From Costus lasius (Eukaryota > Streptophyta > Magnoliopsida > Zingiberales > Costaceae), in the NCBI GenBank assembly GCA_027563935.2, contig CM050450.1, forward strand, positions 4,881,957 to 4,945,956: DNA of 64,000 nt. Reading direction: 5' to 3'. Below are positions 36,201-49,195 of this stretch, piece by piece. Within the stretch, counting starts at the first letter, position 1, and each line of letters begins with the position of its first letter. The position numbers were made by a program, and so were the translations under genes. The notes below the pieces were generated by a model. That model was not told the DNA's origin and ran no database searches. It was given only the letters and a program-made list of their open reading frames with translations.

Positions 36201-39200
36201 CATTTGGCGATTGATAGCCCTTGGTGTGAATGAGAGATCCTTGCCTATCATTCTTGTAACATCAGATAGGTAAGACTGATACTATCTACATTAGCACTAC
36301 ATGATAATTATCTTCATTATCTGGTAAAACAATTGTGTACTGTGGAGGCTAATAAAAGGAAAATGACTGATAAAAAACAAAAGAAAAAGGGTTTGTAGTA
36401 GCATGTAGCTACACTGGCATCACTTGCTGAGAACTGTTAGAGGAAAAATAATCATTTAGTGCTAACATATGCATGCACACAATTGGGACAGCATTTACGT
36501 AATAATGGTTTTCCCTCTTACTCTGCTTTCCTCAGTTGAGGTTTGCGTGTTGATTGCTACACAATAGGCATTTGAGATCCATGTAAATGATGTAAATAAA
36601 ATGTACGAAATGGTTGAAACTAATCATGCTCATAGCTTGATTTAGTCGCTGAACTTTGAACCTGATCTCCTATGTTTGGCATTCCTGGTTATATTGTGGT
36701 AACTAAAACAGCCACCACCAAACATGGAGGTCAAGGAATTGCAATGCTATTTTTTTCTTACTAATACTGAAATTGGGCAGATTCATTCCATTTAAATGTC
36801 AAATATAATTATTTACTTAAAGTTTAGTTCAGTATTGGCGTATTCATGCCTAAGCTGATGGATTTGTTGATCTGCTTGAAAATCCTCTTGGAATACAACT
36901 AGATTTATATCAGTTAGAACTTAAGCCAGTTTTCTTAGGCGACCAAGTTAATATCTCATCAAGTTATGCTACAAGGAAGCTATTACTTTCTTTCCTGTTG
37001 CTTGCCATTACTCAATTGCTGTGGTTGAAATGTCGAATCTTTTCTACCTTTAGTTGATTACACGCATTATACTCTTGGTCTTCCTTAATCTGGAATGTTT
37101 GAAGGTTATTTTTCTCAGCTACTATTCCTATCAAGCATTCATTGACTTTGGATTTCCTGATATTTTTATCTCTCGTGAGGTATGATATCCTGGCTTTTTT
37201 CAGTTGAATCTTGAACTGGCTTGAATATACTTCATTTACATTTCTATATATAATGGGTTCTTTGTGGTATATGATTGATTTATATGCTAACCAATGTTTT
37301 TATAGACTTTTGGTTGGACGCTTCAAGAAGCTAAGTTGCATATGGTTTCTGATTTCTTCAGCGAACCAGAGGTAGAAATCATTCTTTGACCATCATGAAA
37401 TCTTACCTTTTTGCTTCTATTTGTATTTATTGATATTACTTTTTCAACAAGTTCATGCTATATAATTATATCTTTTTTGAAGTGATAGTGGAAAGTGATT
37501 GCCGAGGTACTTGGTCCAAATCCACGACAACTTTCAGAGCTTTATATGCTCAAACAAAGCAGTTCTTACCCAGAGTAAGTAATTTTCCGACTTGCTCTCT
37601 GCTGTCTGAATAACTGTGTGATAACTTATCCATAGTCACCTTATTGAATCATTTGCCTCCGTCCAGATTTCATGTTCTCCTGTAACAGTTAACGAAAAAG
37701 TTCTTAAGAAATCGCGTAAATTGCTCATTTTCTATTCCAAATAAATTGTGCTTTTTCATCTGTTTGCTTGAGATGAAATTCAGAAGCTTATATGCTGAAA
37801 TTCCTTTCTGGTTCATAAATGAATTTTTATATGTAAATTTCTGATACTGTCCAATTATGGAATTTTTGTTCGCGAATCCAAATCTATCTATAGATAATTC
37901 GATGTTTGAATTGTTTAGTGTGATTAGGTTGTTTTCTTCAGAAAATTTGTATCATGTAAAAGGAAGTAGATTGCTCTTGTTAATATAAGATAGAAGGCAT
38001 AAAATATCACTTGTCTCAGCTACCCCCAAATTTTAATCTTTAACTTATTATTACTGAGTTTAATTCACATCATTTGACAATAATTAGGATTACCTGGTGA
38101 AGTTTCTTATTAGTTCTGGTTGCATATTACTTACCAGCACTTTTTTTTTCTTAGGGTAATGCAGGATGGAAAGAGTAATTTTGAGGACATCGTTGATGCA
38201 TACTTGGCATATCTGCAAGTAAGTTTTTCTCCAAATTGTTTGGCTATAAAATTGTAATGCGAAGTAACTCATGCAGGGTATCCTGTTGTTTTCTATTAAT
38301 GTAACAGATAGCTTTTGTTTGAATATGAGATTTTACTCTTGATCATGAATTCATGGTAACTGAATTATTTGAGCACCATCAGTATGTTGAATAATCATCT
38401 TCGGTTTATGGTTGGATAGATAGACTAATCTCTGGTTTATTTTTCCACAGTAACCATCTCTCTTGTGCAAGACTGCTAGTCAACAAGATGATTTCCCTTT
38501 TTGGTTGTCATCTGTCTGTCGTATTGCTAAATTTAGTTTTTTTTTGGACAATGTAATTCTTGTCTCTTGCATGAACTGCAAAATTAATTTTACAGTGAAT
38601 ATTCATGAGCTATACTGCCTGAATTTTATAAGTGTCAATCATGTATAGATGCCATCAGTAGTTTAGGAAACAATGGTAAAGCCCTTCTACCTTTTGAATT
38701 GGAGAAACTACCCTTGAAATGAAAATAAGAAAACAGTTTGGCGTTTTTTTTATTATATGGGTGTTCTTGCTATTAAAACTCCCACTTAAAAACTCCTAAA
38801 ATTTTGAACAACTAAATCATTTTTTACGTAAAACCCATAAACATAATTCATTTGTTTTACTTAGTCAAGGTCAAACTAAATGGAAAATACCAGTTTATTT
38901 TGATAATTAGTACATATGAAAATTTCAAAAATACCAAGTTGTCTTCATCTTTTGCTGATTCGGCAGCTTAGAAGTATACTATTTTAAAACTTAGAGGGGG
39001 GTTGTCTGTAGTTTCCTGTATCTGCCTTGCAATTAATCGTATTTATTATGCAATGTGCAAACATGTACAACAGTGCGATTCTTTGAAGATTTAAAAAGAA
39101 TTAAAACATGAAATTTAGTAAATACAAAATGTTCTACTTGTGAGACAATTTCCCCTTGTATTTAATAAAAAATTTTGGTTCAAATCATTTTGATGTTTTG

Positions 39201-40370
39201 GATTCAATCATTTTGATGTTTTGGATTCTTTTGCTCGAGCAGATAACCGTGGTCGATCCTGCTATGGAATCAGCTCTAGTCATTGTACAAAAGTTTGCTT
39301 CTGATGTACGTGATGGAAAAGTTTATAAAGACCGATTGCATTTTGGTGCTCCTTGGAGACATCCACCTCGTACTGATGACCCTGTTGCATCATTGAAGTG
39401 GGCAAAGATTCAAGTGATAGAATTTGTCCAATCATTTGTGAATGCTGAATTCGGTGTAAGTACTTCTTTTCTGTGCTTTATGTGAATTTATAGTGTTGCA
39501 CGACATTTGCTGTAGAAAACCACATTGATCTTGTATGATTAACTGGGCGCGGGGACGAAGAATATTAAAAGAGTTAGTGTACCATTCTTATTTTATTGAA
39601 AAACAACTTGGCTTTTTTTTTCTGTTGGCATATGTGCAAAGGGAAAATAGTTATTGAGTTAGTACTAAAAGAAACTCCAACAAATGGCTTCACAAGGGAT
39701 TGATTATTGTTGAAAGTTGAAACTTTTTTTTTAAGAATTCTGGACTGTAGGTATTGAAAATATTTTCAAAACATAAATTTCAAAAGCATTTTGGTCTCAA
39801 GGGCCCCTTCATCTTGCCAAGCCAGATATTTTTTAAATGAGTCGAATGTTGCTTGTGTTTGATTCAACCTTTTCCTTATATGGTTTTAACAGTTTTTTTT
39901 CCATCACTCATCTGGAGCAGGTTAATTATCGAGCTGATTGTAGCCTTGAAATACTGGACGATCCTTCACTTCTTGCCTTGTTGGAGGTACATATGTTAAG
40001 AGATCAAAATTTGAAGTTCAAATTCTTATCAGAATAGTTATATTCGAGCTGCGTGTATGGGACAGATCATTTTAATACTTTCATATTTGCTAGGTGGGAT
40101 TATTATACAAGCAGAGAGATCCATCTTTTATTCGACCAATTAGTCGAGGTATCCAGAGGTGCCTCGTAAGATGGTGAGAGTTTTCTTAATTTAGCAAGTG
40201 CAAAATTTTCAGACACAATCTAAGTCTTTGACCATTGTGTTTTGTTGGTGGTTAGGCTTGTGAAGCAAAAGATGCAAATGAAATTTGGGGAACGTGTAGC
40301 ATATTTATGGCAAAGGTTAATCCGTTGCCGAAGCTATCGCCATTTGATGAATGAAATAGGCTACAAATAG
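31775..40370 (+). CDS. P-loop ATPase (AAA/STAND-like) of unknown function
   Basis: Eleven exons: 31775-31952, 32034-32668, 36109-36269, 37119-37179, 37306-37371, 37489-37574, 38155-38218, 39243-39455, 39921-39986, 40094-40173, 40256-40370. Phases agree and give 574 residues ending NEIGYK. Walker A is GPRGVGKS at residues 47-54, just after an N-terminal [13 protein letters not shown] helix. [11 protein letters not shown] at the start of exon 3 is a Walker-B-like strand, and [10 protein letters not shown] near its end resembles sensor 1. The layout is that of an AAA+/archaeal-type ATPase (PF01637-like), but the family was not identified beyond that. The C-terminal half has no motif I recognise. 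Exons 1-2 are GC-rich and the rest AT-rich. No lesions were seen. ATP binding is likely; the cellular role is unknown. Confidence 0.85.
33231..33272. repeat. (TA)n microsatellite
   Basis: About 21 uninterrupted TA dinucleotides within the ATPase intron. Confidence 0.97.
33866..34247 (-). pseudogene. rps7: Nuclear plastid insertion: chloroplast rps7 fragment
   Basis: The minus strand reads as a decayed chloroplast ribosomal protein S7 gene: [26 protein letters not shown], then [21 protein letters not shown] and finally KEETYRMAE. Nucleotide words such as GGAAAAGCACTT and GTTGGTTATTAGGGGCATCC are as I remember them from plastid rps7. It starts inside the gene (after the first dozen or so codons), has frameshifts and lacks a block of about 20 bases near the 3' end, so it is non-functional. 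No neighbouring plastid genes (rps12, ndhB) were recognised on either side. Confidence 0.88.
35092..35628 (-). mobile_element. Ty1/Copia polyprotein fragment (protease to GAG pre-integrase)
   Basis: The minus-strand frame of 178 residues contains [11 protein letters not shown], a degraded form of the WIIDSGATDHM protease active-site region. It is followed by [22 protein letters not shown] and [13 protein letters not shown], then [13 protein letters not shown], typical of the GAG pre-integrase domain of plant Copia elements. The catalytic DSG is replaced (GFC), so the protease is dead. Downstream integrase and reverse transcriptase were not found; the piece is truncated. It sits antisense inside an intron. 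Confidence 0.85.
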
Positions 40371-40719
40371 ATGAAAGAGGTATATAATAAATTTCACAGA
40401 GCAATGTGCATTGGATGGCATCTGCTACTTGCTTTCTCAGGTGTCTCTGTTTGAGTTTCATGATACTCACCGTGTGTGTGACTTGCTAACTAAATTTTCT
40501 TTTACATGATTTTCTGTAGTTGTAGTGTTCTTTTTCTTTGTTGTTAGTTGTTAATTCTCAAAACTTCCTGACTTATAAGGCATCGTTTTCACAATACCAT
40601 GAGCCACGTAAATGCTTCTTGCTTAGAAACCACATGTGGTGAAACATATTTAACTATAAGTATCCAGGTAAATGTCTTTCCCCTGAAGGCATTATTATTT
40701 CAATACCACATGTGGACTA

Positions 40720-41007
40720 TCTATTTGAATTCTTTACTAGTGGAGAAGAATAGTATGTATTTAGGAGTTATTTAATTATATTAGTGGTGTTCATGGGTAG
40801 TTTAATGATGTGCTGTAGTTAGTGTTAGTGTGTTGTTCTTAATATTTGTTATTATTATTAAGTCAATGTACGTAAAGCCTATTTATAGGCTTCATTTATT
40901 GATAGGAAGAGAGTAACTTGGAATTAATTGCTGAAGCTATTATCTTCTTGCAGTTAATTCTTATTCTTTTCCTCAACCTTCCCTATCTCTCTAGGTTTTA
41001 CAACCAT

Positions 41008-41042
<35 letters not shown>

Positions 41043-41050
41043 ATCTATAC
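40720..41050 (+). repeat. Possible LTR fragment, related to 46420-46650
   Basis: Carries a CATGGGTAGTTTAATGATGTG word, then AAAGCCTATTTATAGGC (TATA-like), then a CT-rich run. The same order appears at 46490-46620 in the intron of the minus-strand gene. This suggests two diverged copies of one non-coding element. Ends and target duplications were not found. Confidence 0.3.
41008..41032. repeat. (CT)n microsatellite
   Basis: About twelve CT repeats, followed by interrupted CTAT repeats. Confidence 0.9.
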
Positions 41051-44000
41051 ATGTATATATTCATATGCATTTGTATATATTTATATATCTTCTCGTTCTC
41101 TCTTTTTACATCTCTTCTGTTTCTCTTTAGTCTCTTTGACCTAGACCCCCTCTCTTCATCTCCTATCTTTTCTGTGTTTCGCTTCCTTTTTTTTTCCTGC
41201 CTTTACAACAAATGATCATCACACCTGTTGACTCTAGGGCCGGCAACTGCCACAACCACCCCCTCCATCGTTTAAATTTTACATCAAGTCATCACCTTCA
41301 CCCGCAACGTCGCTCACCTCATTATCAATTCATACCCCATAGGCCCATACAGAAACAAAAAAGTGACGACAATCATTGTCTTAGCTGGCGTTCCACTTTG
41401 GCGTCTTCCTTTTTTTTTGATTATGGTGGCCTGAGGGCAGCTGATGGTTTGGAATAAAGAACGGATTCAAATAAAATTAGATTATTTTCTTTGAGAATGG
41501 GAAATGCCATAATTATTAAAATGACTATGTTTACTTTTTTTTTTTTGCTTATGCTTCTATTTGATTATTCTTTTAAAATCTATAATTTCTATAATACCGT
41601 TCTTTCTTGAAATTTTGTTCTGTACTTTGTATAAACTAGTTTTGCAACAGGAATATAGATTGTTTCAACTTGTTTGGAATAGCCAAATGCAAATCGATCT
41701 TGACTCTCTGCATTATTTATTTATAATGCATATGCACTCTTACGATTAGCTTCATGTTATGGAACTTGTGACCAAAGCATATTGTTCGATTAGTAGTCAC
41801 GGTTCTACAAAATGTATATGAATTAGCATTTGGTGTTTGGCTTCAATGCCATAATTTTTATACCTATCTGGTATAGTCTGTTGGAATTGATTTGTTGCAT
41901 CTTAACTCGTAGGTACTCATATCAAACGCTTTTGTTCAGATGCTTTGCTCATTGCGTCAACAGGAAAGATTGTAGTGACGCATGACGCAATTTTACAAAT
42001 GGAAGGGAGCCATATAGCTCATATATTTCGAGAGCTACTTGCTAGAATAAGTTTACGCAATAAACTTTTTTGTTTTATTCTTGGCATTTTTGTCCGACTG
42101 AATAGCTTCTGATATTCTTTTGCGCAAACAATTGCCTACACTGTTGCGTTGTAATGTTTAATTTCAATTATTTGGAAGGGCTAGTCCATCCATTTCATTT
42201 AAAATGTTGGTCACTAAGCTTGCTGACCGTGGATGCAAAATGTCTGCTTATGCCCTTCTGTTAGCAGAGACCAGAGTGTGGCCAAACTGCTGATTCGCAA
42301 TTGAAGACACCTGAAGATTCTAAACTAACTATTCATGTATGCATAGAATGGTGTAAAGCATACATCAAAGGAATCTCCTGATCAGTCCGTAGTAATTATC
42401 CCTCAACGATCAGTTTCCCTGTATTTAAATCCTCTGCTTGAATGCATTGTGAGGTCTTCGTCACTTTTCATCAAATGTGACAATTCTCGAAATGAAGTGG
42501 CATAGTTCGACCATTTCGACGTAACGAGAAAAAAAAATTATTTTTTTCGTTATGTTAGGAGGAAAGAAAATGGGAGGAACGCTCGCACACGCCCTTGCTG
42601 CCAAGCCTCTAGAGGTGGAAGAAACTCTTGTCAGCCTCTTTTTGCTGCCTGGCTCTCGCCCCCCTGTCGAGCCTCCAGTAATGGAGCTCGCCCTGCCACT
42701 GTCTGCAATCGCAAGCTTACCCCACCCTGTAGCTGCCGTGCAAGCTCACCTTCACTGCTGCTTGTTGCCTTCGGCTTCACTGCAGTTGCCGGCTGCGAGC
42801 GCAACAACATCATGATCATTGAGATTCACATTACTTTTTTTTTCTTTTATTTTTCTCTCTTCTTTTTTTATTTTCTTTCTATTTTTTTTCCTCCTACAAA
42901 ACACAGCGGGCTCGTAAAAGAGGGGCTCAACAGTCAAAAACCATGCACCCTCCACGCTCAATCCTTCATTAAAGCGGTCAGTCGTTTCTCTGAGCCATTA
43001 ACGCTGGACGAGATGCCTGCATAATGCCCGCACCAGCAGGCTCTTCTGGATCCAGGGGTTTTTGTAATAGCGATATAGGCTCATCAGTGTCCTGCATCAA
43101 GTTTAAAATTTTAAGCTTTTGCTGACGAACTGCTCCACAGTTTCCGCCACAACCTTCAGTTCGACCACCTTCTTGGACACAAATTGAGTGTCAGACAGAA
43201 CAACCAGCCGAAATATGCACACAAACCCAGTTGAGAAATGGCACCTGCTTATGAAGCCACCGATTTGGTATGGGTCTTCGCTTTACTACTCGCTTCATTC
43301 TGATGGCAGAGACAATCAGACTTGGAATCTGAATATTTTAGTTGAAAAGAGAAGCAGGATGAGAATGTTATGATATTACGTTGTCATTTCTCATTTAATG
43401 TACAGGAATGATATATTAATACAATATCACTAATGCTCTGTATTGGTGAGTACTAGGAGTTCCTTTTCAGACAATGCATTAACTTAATTTTTCCCCGTGC
43501 AAAGTTTCCCACCACCAAAGAAAGGGCATCGCTAGTGTGATCAAGACGAAGAAAGGATCATATCCCTCAAGTTACTTGGGGCTCAAATCGTTCTCTAAGG
43601 TTCAGTCTACACTAGGCAGTTGAAGATCTAAATCTTAAGCTCATATCTACTTGTCGTTGCTGCGTACCTCTTTATGAATAATTTAATTATGCTCTTTGTT
43701 TTTATATTAAAAAATGTATGTATAAATATTTTAAAATAATCATTATATTTGTCTCATCTATCAGCCTAGGCTTTTTAGAAAGGTTAATGGAATCTCACAT
43801 TCAATTACTGATATTCGTTCTCAGATTAATAATCATCTTTAAAGCAATTCTATTTTGAATTTAGTTACAGAGAGCCTGTTCTTTTGCAACATTTTCATTG
43901 ACTTTATGGTACAAAATTTGCGAGTAGTGACAAAAAAGTTGATCAAAATATGGCACAATGGTTGACTTCAATGTGTCAAATAATACCTACTGCATCTTCC

Positions 44001-44728
44001 TGTCGGCACATGGATAGATAACCTAACTTAGAGAAGATGATGCGATAGGTTGCGCACATCTCTGGCATGTTCCAGAAAAAAGATGTCACGGATTTCCTCT
44101 ACAATAACACTTCTTTGATCCTATTTTGAAAGTAATATACATGTAATCCTATACAAACCAATACATGATCTTGCTTTGGTTGTGGAGGATAATTATGTTC
44201 AGTAGCTTGTGTTCTTGATATCTTGCACATGGGGCGCACCACGGAAGCTTTGAGCCAGATTCTGTAGTAATTGGATGATCGATCAAAACATCAAAAGATA
44301 AAATTTAGTGAATGCTCCAAAAGAGACCTAATGGATTTATAATTTACATTCAGATCATGAACAAGAGTATAGAGCCACTAGTCCAATCCGGCAGCACAAA
44401 CTCTGGTTTCTTCCTCTCCTGCTTGCGTAATATGCATGCCTTGCGGATGTGAAGAAAGGATCTTCTACATTTGAGATCCGATATACATTGGAGCAATGTG
44501 GAAATTTTTGCCAAGCCAGGAAATACACAAACTTTGGAAACCAGCGCAGCGCTGTTGAGAATATAGCTTTGCAATCTCAAATCATGGAGTTCCCTTCGTT
44601 AACATATGATATAACAGTTCAAAGAAAAGAATCCAGAACAAGTAACAAATTAATTGGGTGAAAGAAAAATGCAGTTCCTTGTTCAGGAAAAATCTCACAA
44701 TTCAAATGATAGTAAGCTGATACATTAG

Positions 44729-47700
44729 TCATACTCTCATTTCAAGGTCAGCGGTGGCAGCTTTCCTCTTTAACCTATTTGGGGCCGGTGCACTTGTGGT
44801 CTTCGGTGGTGTCTTCTCCGGCTGGTCACCACTTTCATCTTGATCAGTATTTCGGGATTTTGTTTCCCCTCCATCAATGGCTTTCAGACCTAAGTTCAAG
44901 TCTAGATTAGCTCGGTTGCTATCGTCTGCCGAAGCTTGGTGTTTGTCTGCAACCTGAAATGCAAATCTTAAGATCTCAAGTTCGATTCAGAAACATTAGA
45001 AATCCATGTTGCTTGAAGGTCTACTTCAGTAGGAACAATAGTTGCAACAGATCTGTGGCAAAAGAATAAAGCATTACAAATGCATTAATACTGCTGAACA
45101 TGATGGTTTCCAAGTACAAGGCAAATTCATGCCTTCACAGAAAAAGAATACCTTGAATATATAAAACTCACGATTGTGAATCTATTTCTAGTAACTGAGG
45201 CTGCTTGAGTGGGTAACAATCAATAATATTACATGCTTTAAGTATATCAAATATATTTTTCCATAACAATCTAGTCGGAGATCAGATGCAGGTCTCAGGT
45301 TAACTAGATCTATGCAAGTACAACCAGCTTTGAATCTTCGCTAGAATGTCCTACTTATGACTATCCAAAAATTCAAATAACCAAGAGCCTGCGAACACAC
45401 CTATCCAACTGGTTAGATGATTTTCGAGAACATCAATAATTAGTCCATCAATGCCGGTTCTTACAAATGGATCTAAATTGATAAATATACAAGACTGGCT
45501 GCATTCTATTCATCATAATAAGTTTAGTATTCATCTAAGAATGAAGCAGAATATAGTGACTGGCATTATAACCTGAGATTCTTCCATTGCAGCATCGTTC
45601 ATGTCAGGTTTCGTGTCAGAAGGATCAGTCTGGTTTGGCTGGGAGGAAGAGTCAGCTTCACCAAGTTCATTCGTTTCATCAAGTTGTTCGCCAGCCTCTT
45701 GTTTTTCCTCTTCAATTACGGAAACCTGCATGTTCACTAAGTCTAATAACCATTCACTGAAAAATAAATCATAGGGATAGAAATTGGATAGGAAACATAT
45801 GTTACATTCATACTGTATTAATATATACATAACTGCACCTAGTGGAATAAATTGCATAGAGGATTACTGTAACAAAGTGTGTAATTTACTCTGATAAATA
45901 AAAGATAAGACAGTCATACGACGTGAATAGCCAGCCATAGGCTGATGAGGAAATAAACGCATGAAACAATAAGACATTCAGAGAGAAACTACTTCACTTT
46001 AATTTTGAAAATTTCTGTTTCTTGTACTTCTTGAAGACAGATGCAGAAAAGATAAGAAGCTAATATGCATAATTCTCAATGACAGATGCAGAAAAGAAAA
46101 GAAACTAATGCCAAAAAATACAAAAGGGTTCAAATTCTGATGCTACGTTAAAGGTCTCAAAACCACAAATGCTAGATATGATTTCTTAAATACTATAACT
46201 GGAAACAAACAATGTGTATCCTTGTTGCATGAATCTAAAGATCTATTTAACTAATCATGTTAGAGACAAGTGCATAAAGTAATACTGTGATTCTTGAAAA
46301 AATAGAATAGAGGATTCAACTAAAAAAATTAATGTCTTGTAGTAAGGATATGAAGCTAAAATGCTAGTGATGCAGTGCCAATTATCATATTACAAATAAA
46401 TTTTCATTAAAATTTGTGTATAATATTTTGCTTATTATTTACTCAAGTTATAGTGGAATGGTTAGCTTAGTGGGTATTAGAGTAGTGGGTACTGGGTAGT
46501 TTATAATGTGAGGTTATTTGTCAAAAGCCTATTTACAAGACTTAAGTATATTGTCATATTTTAGATTTGACTAACAAAAATACTAAATTCTCTCTCTTGG
46601 TATCTCTCCCTTTCTGTCACCCTCCACCTCCCAACTAGTGGTTACACTTCACTAATTTATTTAAAAATGTCAAGTAAAGGAAGACAAAAGTAGTAAAGTT
46701 ACTACAAAAGAAAATAGAGATCTTCATAAAATAAGACTCATTGCTGATAGGCAAATATTATTCAACATTAGCATCTTTAGTATTATTTATTCAAGAAGGA
46801 AAGGAGCATCTTTGAAACATGTGTATGTGATTCCAACTTGTATAAGGGAATGCATAGTGCGTATCAACATCTGATACATGTAATACAACTTCAAATTGTG
46901 CTCAGAAACATTAATATTTGTAGACTTTTGACATACATGTAATATTAAATTCAAACAATGAAAATGAATGCACTTGTTAGTGTTCCTTAAATTTGTTAAG
47001 GGAGAAGCAACCCTACACTAGCACCAGCTACGAGTGCAGAACAATGGAAAATTCATGGCCTTCAATGAACATTTGTGAAGGGTAAAGTCCCCAGTATTCC
47101 TCAGATGTCAAATAAATAAATTTCCCCAAAAAATTCCCACCACTAGCTATATCAACTCTTTTTGGCTCTCTGAAACGAAATAGCCAAATAATTGATGAAC
47201 AACTTAAGCTGAATTTAGAGACCAATTCAGGAAAAGATAAGTAGAACAAACAAGTTAACCAAAAATCTTATTTTTGTTGAGTTAGCAAAGATTTGGTAAG
47301 TGCTCATGCGTAAGAATCACACAAAGATGAGTTCTCTGTATGCCACGTTGCATGCAGAGAACTTACCTTCTGGTCCTTGAGAAACTAAGAAGAATTGCTC
47401 CTTGGTTTAACAAACTAATCAACGACCAAGAACTATTATCTTTACATGCCAAACAGGTTTATATTCATATCAAATTCATTACAACTGTGAAACCAGCTTT
47501 AGATGGTTGATATCAAATTCATTGACATCTTAAAGGTTAAACATATAAAAGCTCCACAGAGGCTATAATTGTATTTGTTCTAGATGAAAAATGAACAACC
47601 AGAATTGGAGAGGCATACAAATATATTACACGCTCTGTTTATTGTTTAATTATACCGCTATAAGAGAAGGAATAACTAGCAAGGGTGAGTTATGAGAACA

Positions 47701-48592
47701 TGGCGGAAGTAGTGTAGTGCTGAACTCCAAAGAAATCATATTCTACATAATGGAAGGAAAAAGTGACAATAATGGTAAACTATCTTATCAAGGTTTTTAT
47801 GAGAATAAACTTCACTCGTTATTTGTCAAGCAACAGTCCAAACCATAAAGGCCTAACCGGGCAATCAAGAGGCTGTAATTCAAAATTTGAACCAGCAGCA
47901 AATAAGATCAATGCACGAAAGTCCAATCAAGCGCCAAGCATTGATTCATTTAAGCAGTCAAAAGGGAGGAAAGCGACAACTAAGGACTTCCCAATTCCCA
48001 GTTTCCCACCACATCATCTTCTCCACAACCCTCCAGCCTCCGCCGCTAAGGAAAGAAACAGGATCAATTCATGCTCTTGGCGAACAAATCGGAAGAGTAC
48101 AGCCCAAAATTGCTACAGATCCAAGATCAGAAAACAGATCTAGAAGAATCCAGAAAGCTATTCCCGTAGCCAGGAAAAGACCGAGCTTACAGCTTAGTTG
48201 AAACACAAAATCCACGAGAAAAGGGGGAAAACATAATCACTCACCGTCCCCGGAAAGGACCAAACTTTTCACACAGAATAGAAGTATGAAAACCACGAAT
48301 AGCAGAGGGGAACACTCACCGGCACGTACCGGTACTTCCTCGGCGGGGGATCGTCGGGCTGGGAGGCGCCGTTGGCGGGAGAGGAAGCAAGGGGGGCCCA
48401 CTTGTAGAGGACGAGGTGGGAGCGGGCGGCGCCGTTGGCATTCCCGTTGGCAGCGGCGGTGGCGGCGGAGTTGTTATTGGGCGTGGCGAGGGGGATCCAT
48501 CTCTTCTTCCACTTCCTCACCGGTCCGCTGAAGACCGTCGCGGGCCCGTACCTGGTCGACGACCGGCCCAGGCGGGCGCCCACCCCTTCCAT
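44729..48592 (-). CDS. Conserved plant protein with EAR-type LDLNLGL motif
   Basis: Three exons on the minus strand: 48320-48592, 45573-45725, 44729-44953. They join in phase to 216 residues. The N-terminus MEGVGARLGRSSTRYGPATV followed by FSGPVRKWKKRW is a block I recognise as strongly conserved in an unnamed plant family. After a variable Asn/Ala-rich linker comes KYRYVPVSVIEEEK, an acidic middle, and LDLNLGL (residues about 159-165), which fits the LxLxL EAR repression motif. A basic RLKRK lies near the C-terminus. A nuclear regulatory role is plausible but inferred; no enzymatic domain is visible. Intron 1 is 2.6 kb and holds an LTR-like segment. It is divergently arranged with the VIP5 homologue downstream. 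Confidence 0.82.
46420..46650 (+). repeat. LTR-like segment in intron 1 of the EAR-motif gene
   Basis: Shares GGGTAGTTTATAATGTG, AAAAGCCTATTTACA and a following CT-rich block with 40720-41050, in the same order. Intron sequence around it (45726-48319) has no gene. Termini are undefined. Confidence 0.3.
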
Positions 48593-49117
48593 TACCCTAT
48601 ACTACTCTTCGTATGATCTTACCTCAGATAGCAGGCGGAGAAGAGGAGTTGAGAAAAGGTGGCGCCTTTTGACTCCTCCGCTCTTCTTTTCTACTCGTCG
48701 GCCGCCTCCTTCGAGTTCTCCGAGTCTTGTTGCGACGTGACGGTGGGGATCTGGTGGGCCTTAACGTTTACAAGTTGAGGCCCATGTATCTTTACCTTCT
48801 TAATAAGGCCCATTTCGATAATTATAACAGATCAGTAAATAGAACAATTTCTAAATTCAGCCATTGATTTTTAAATATTAAATGTAGGACCTCCATGTTT
48901 AAGTTAAAATTGTCAAATTTAGTTTTTCCACTTTATTATTTACTTGTATGCATTTTACAAATGATATAATATGAATTAATTGGGTCCCAATGGGCCAGTC
49001 AGCCCGTCCGCTTAACCACGTGGACTCCAAGTTCGGTCGTAAGTTCAATTTGAATATTCACATGGCGTCCGGCTGAGCACGAACCCGGGGCTGCTGCATA
49101 AATAAGTCCTGCAAGAG
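48593..49117. promoter_or_regulatory. Divergent promoter region with site II (TGGGCC) elements
   Basis: Between the minus-strand EAR-motif gene and the + strand VIP5 homologue lie four TGGGCC/GGCCCA motifs at 48755-48760, 48779-48784, 48807-48812 and 48991-48996. Site II elements bind TCP factors in plants and are typical of housekeeping and bidirectional promoters. No clear TATA box was found for either side. Confidence 0.5.
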
Positions 49118-49187
49118 ATGGGAGCAGTGCGCGGGCGGGATCGGTTATTCGTTTCTCTCGAGTTCGCATCGCCTGCTTCATGGGACA

Positions 49188-49195
49188 AAACCCTA
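49188..49195 (+). promoter_or_regulatory. Telo-box AAACCCTA in VIP5 leader
   Basis: AAACCCTA lies in the presumed 5' leader of the VIP5 homologue, just before a candidate 5'-UTR intron (donor after 49227, acceptor at 49570). Telo-boxes often accompany site II elements in the promoters of growth-related plant genes. Confidence 0.45.

Larger units (their letters stand above)
40371..44728. other. 4.3-kb intergenic region between convergent genes
   Basis: Contains a CT microsatellite (41008-41032), T-rich stretches near 42830-42890 and a GC-rich open frame at 42552-42815 that resembles no known protein. Segment 40720-41050 looks like a diverged LTR (see separate entry). No gene was supported. 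Confidence 0.5.

Noticed and set aside
42552..42815. GC-rich open frame of 87 residues (MLGGKKMGG...)
   Set aside because: The composition is coding-like, but there is no recognisable domain, promoter or partner exon; both strands are open, which points to composition alone.
47763..48201. Overlapping + strand frames of 126 and 104 residues
   Set aside because: They lie in the intron of the minus-strand gene, have no similarity and are interrupted in the other frames.
48286..48740. Several + strand frames over the first exon of the EAR-motif gene
   Set aside because: They are antisense shadows of the minus-strand coding exon.
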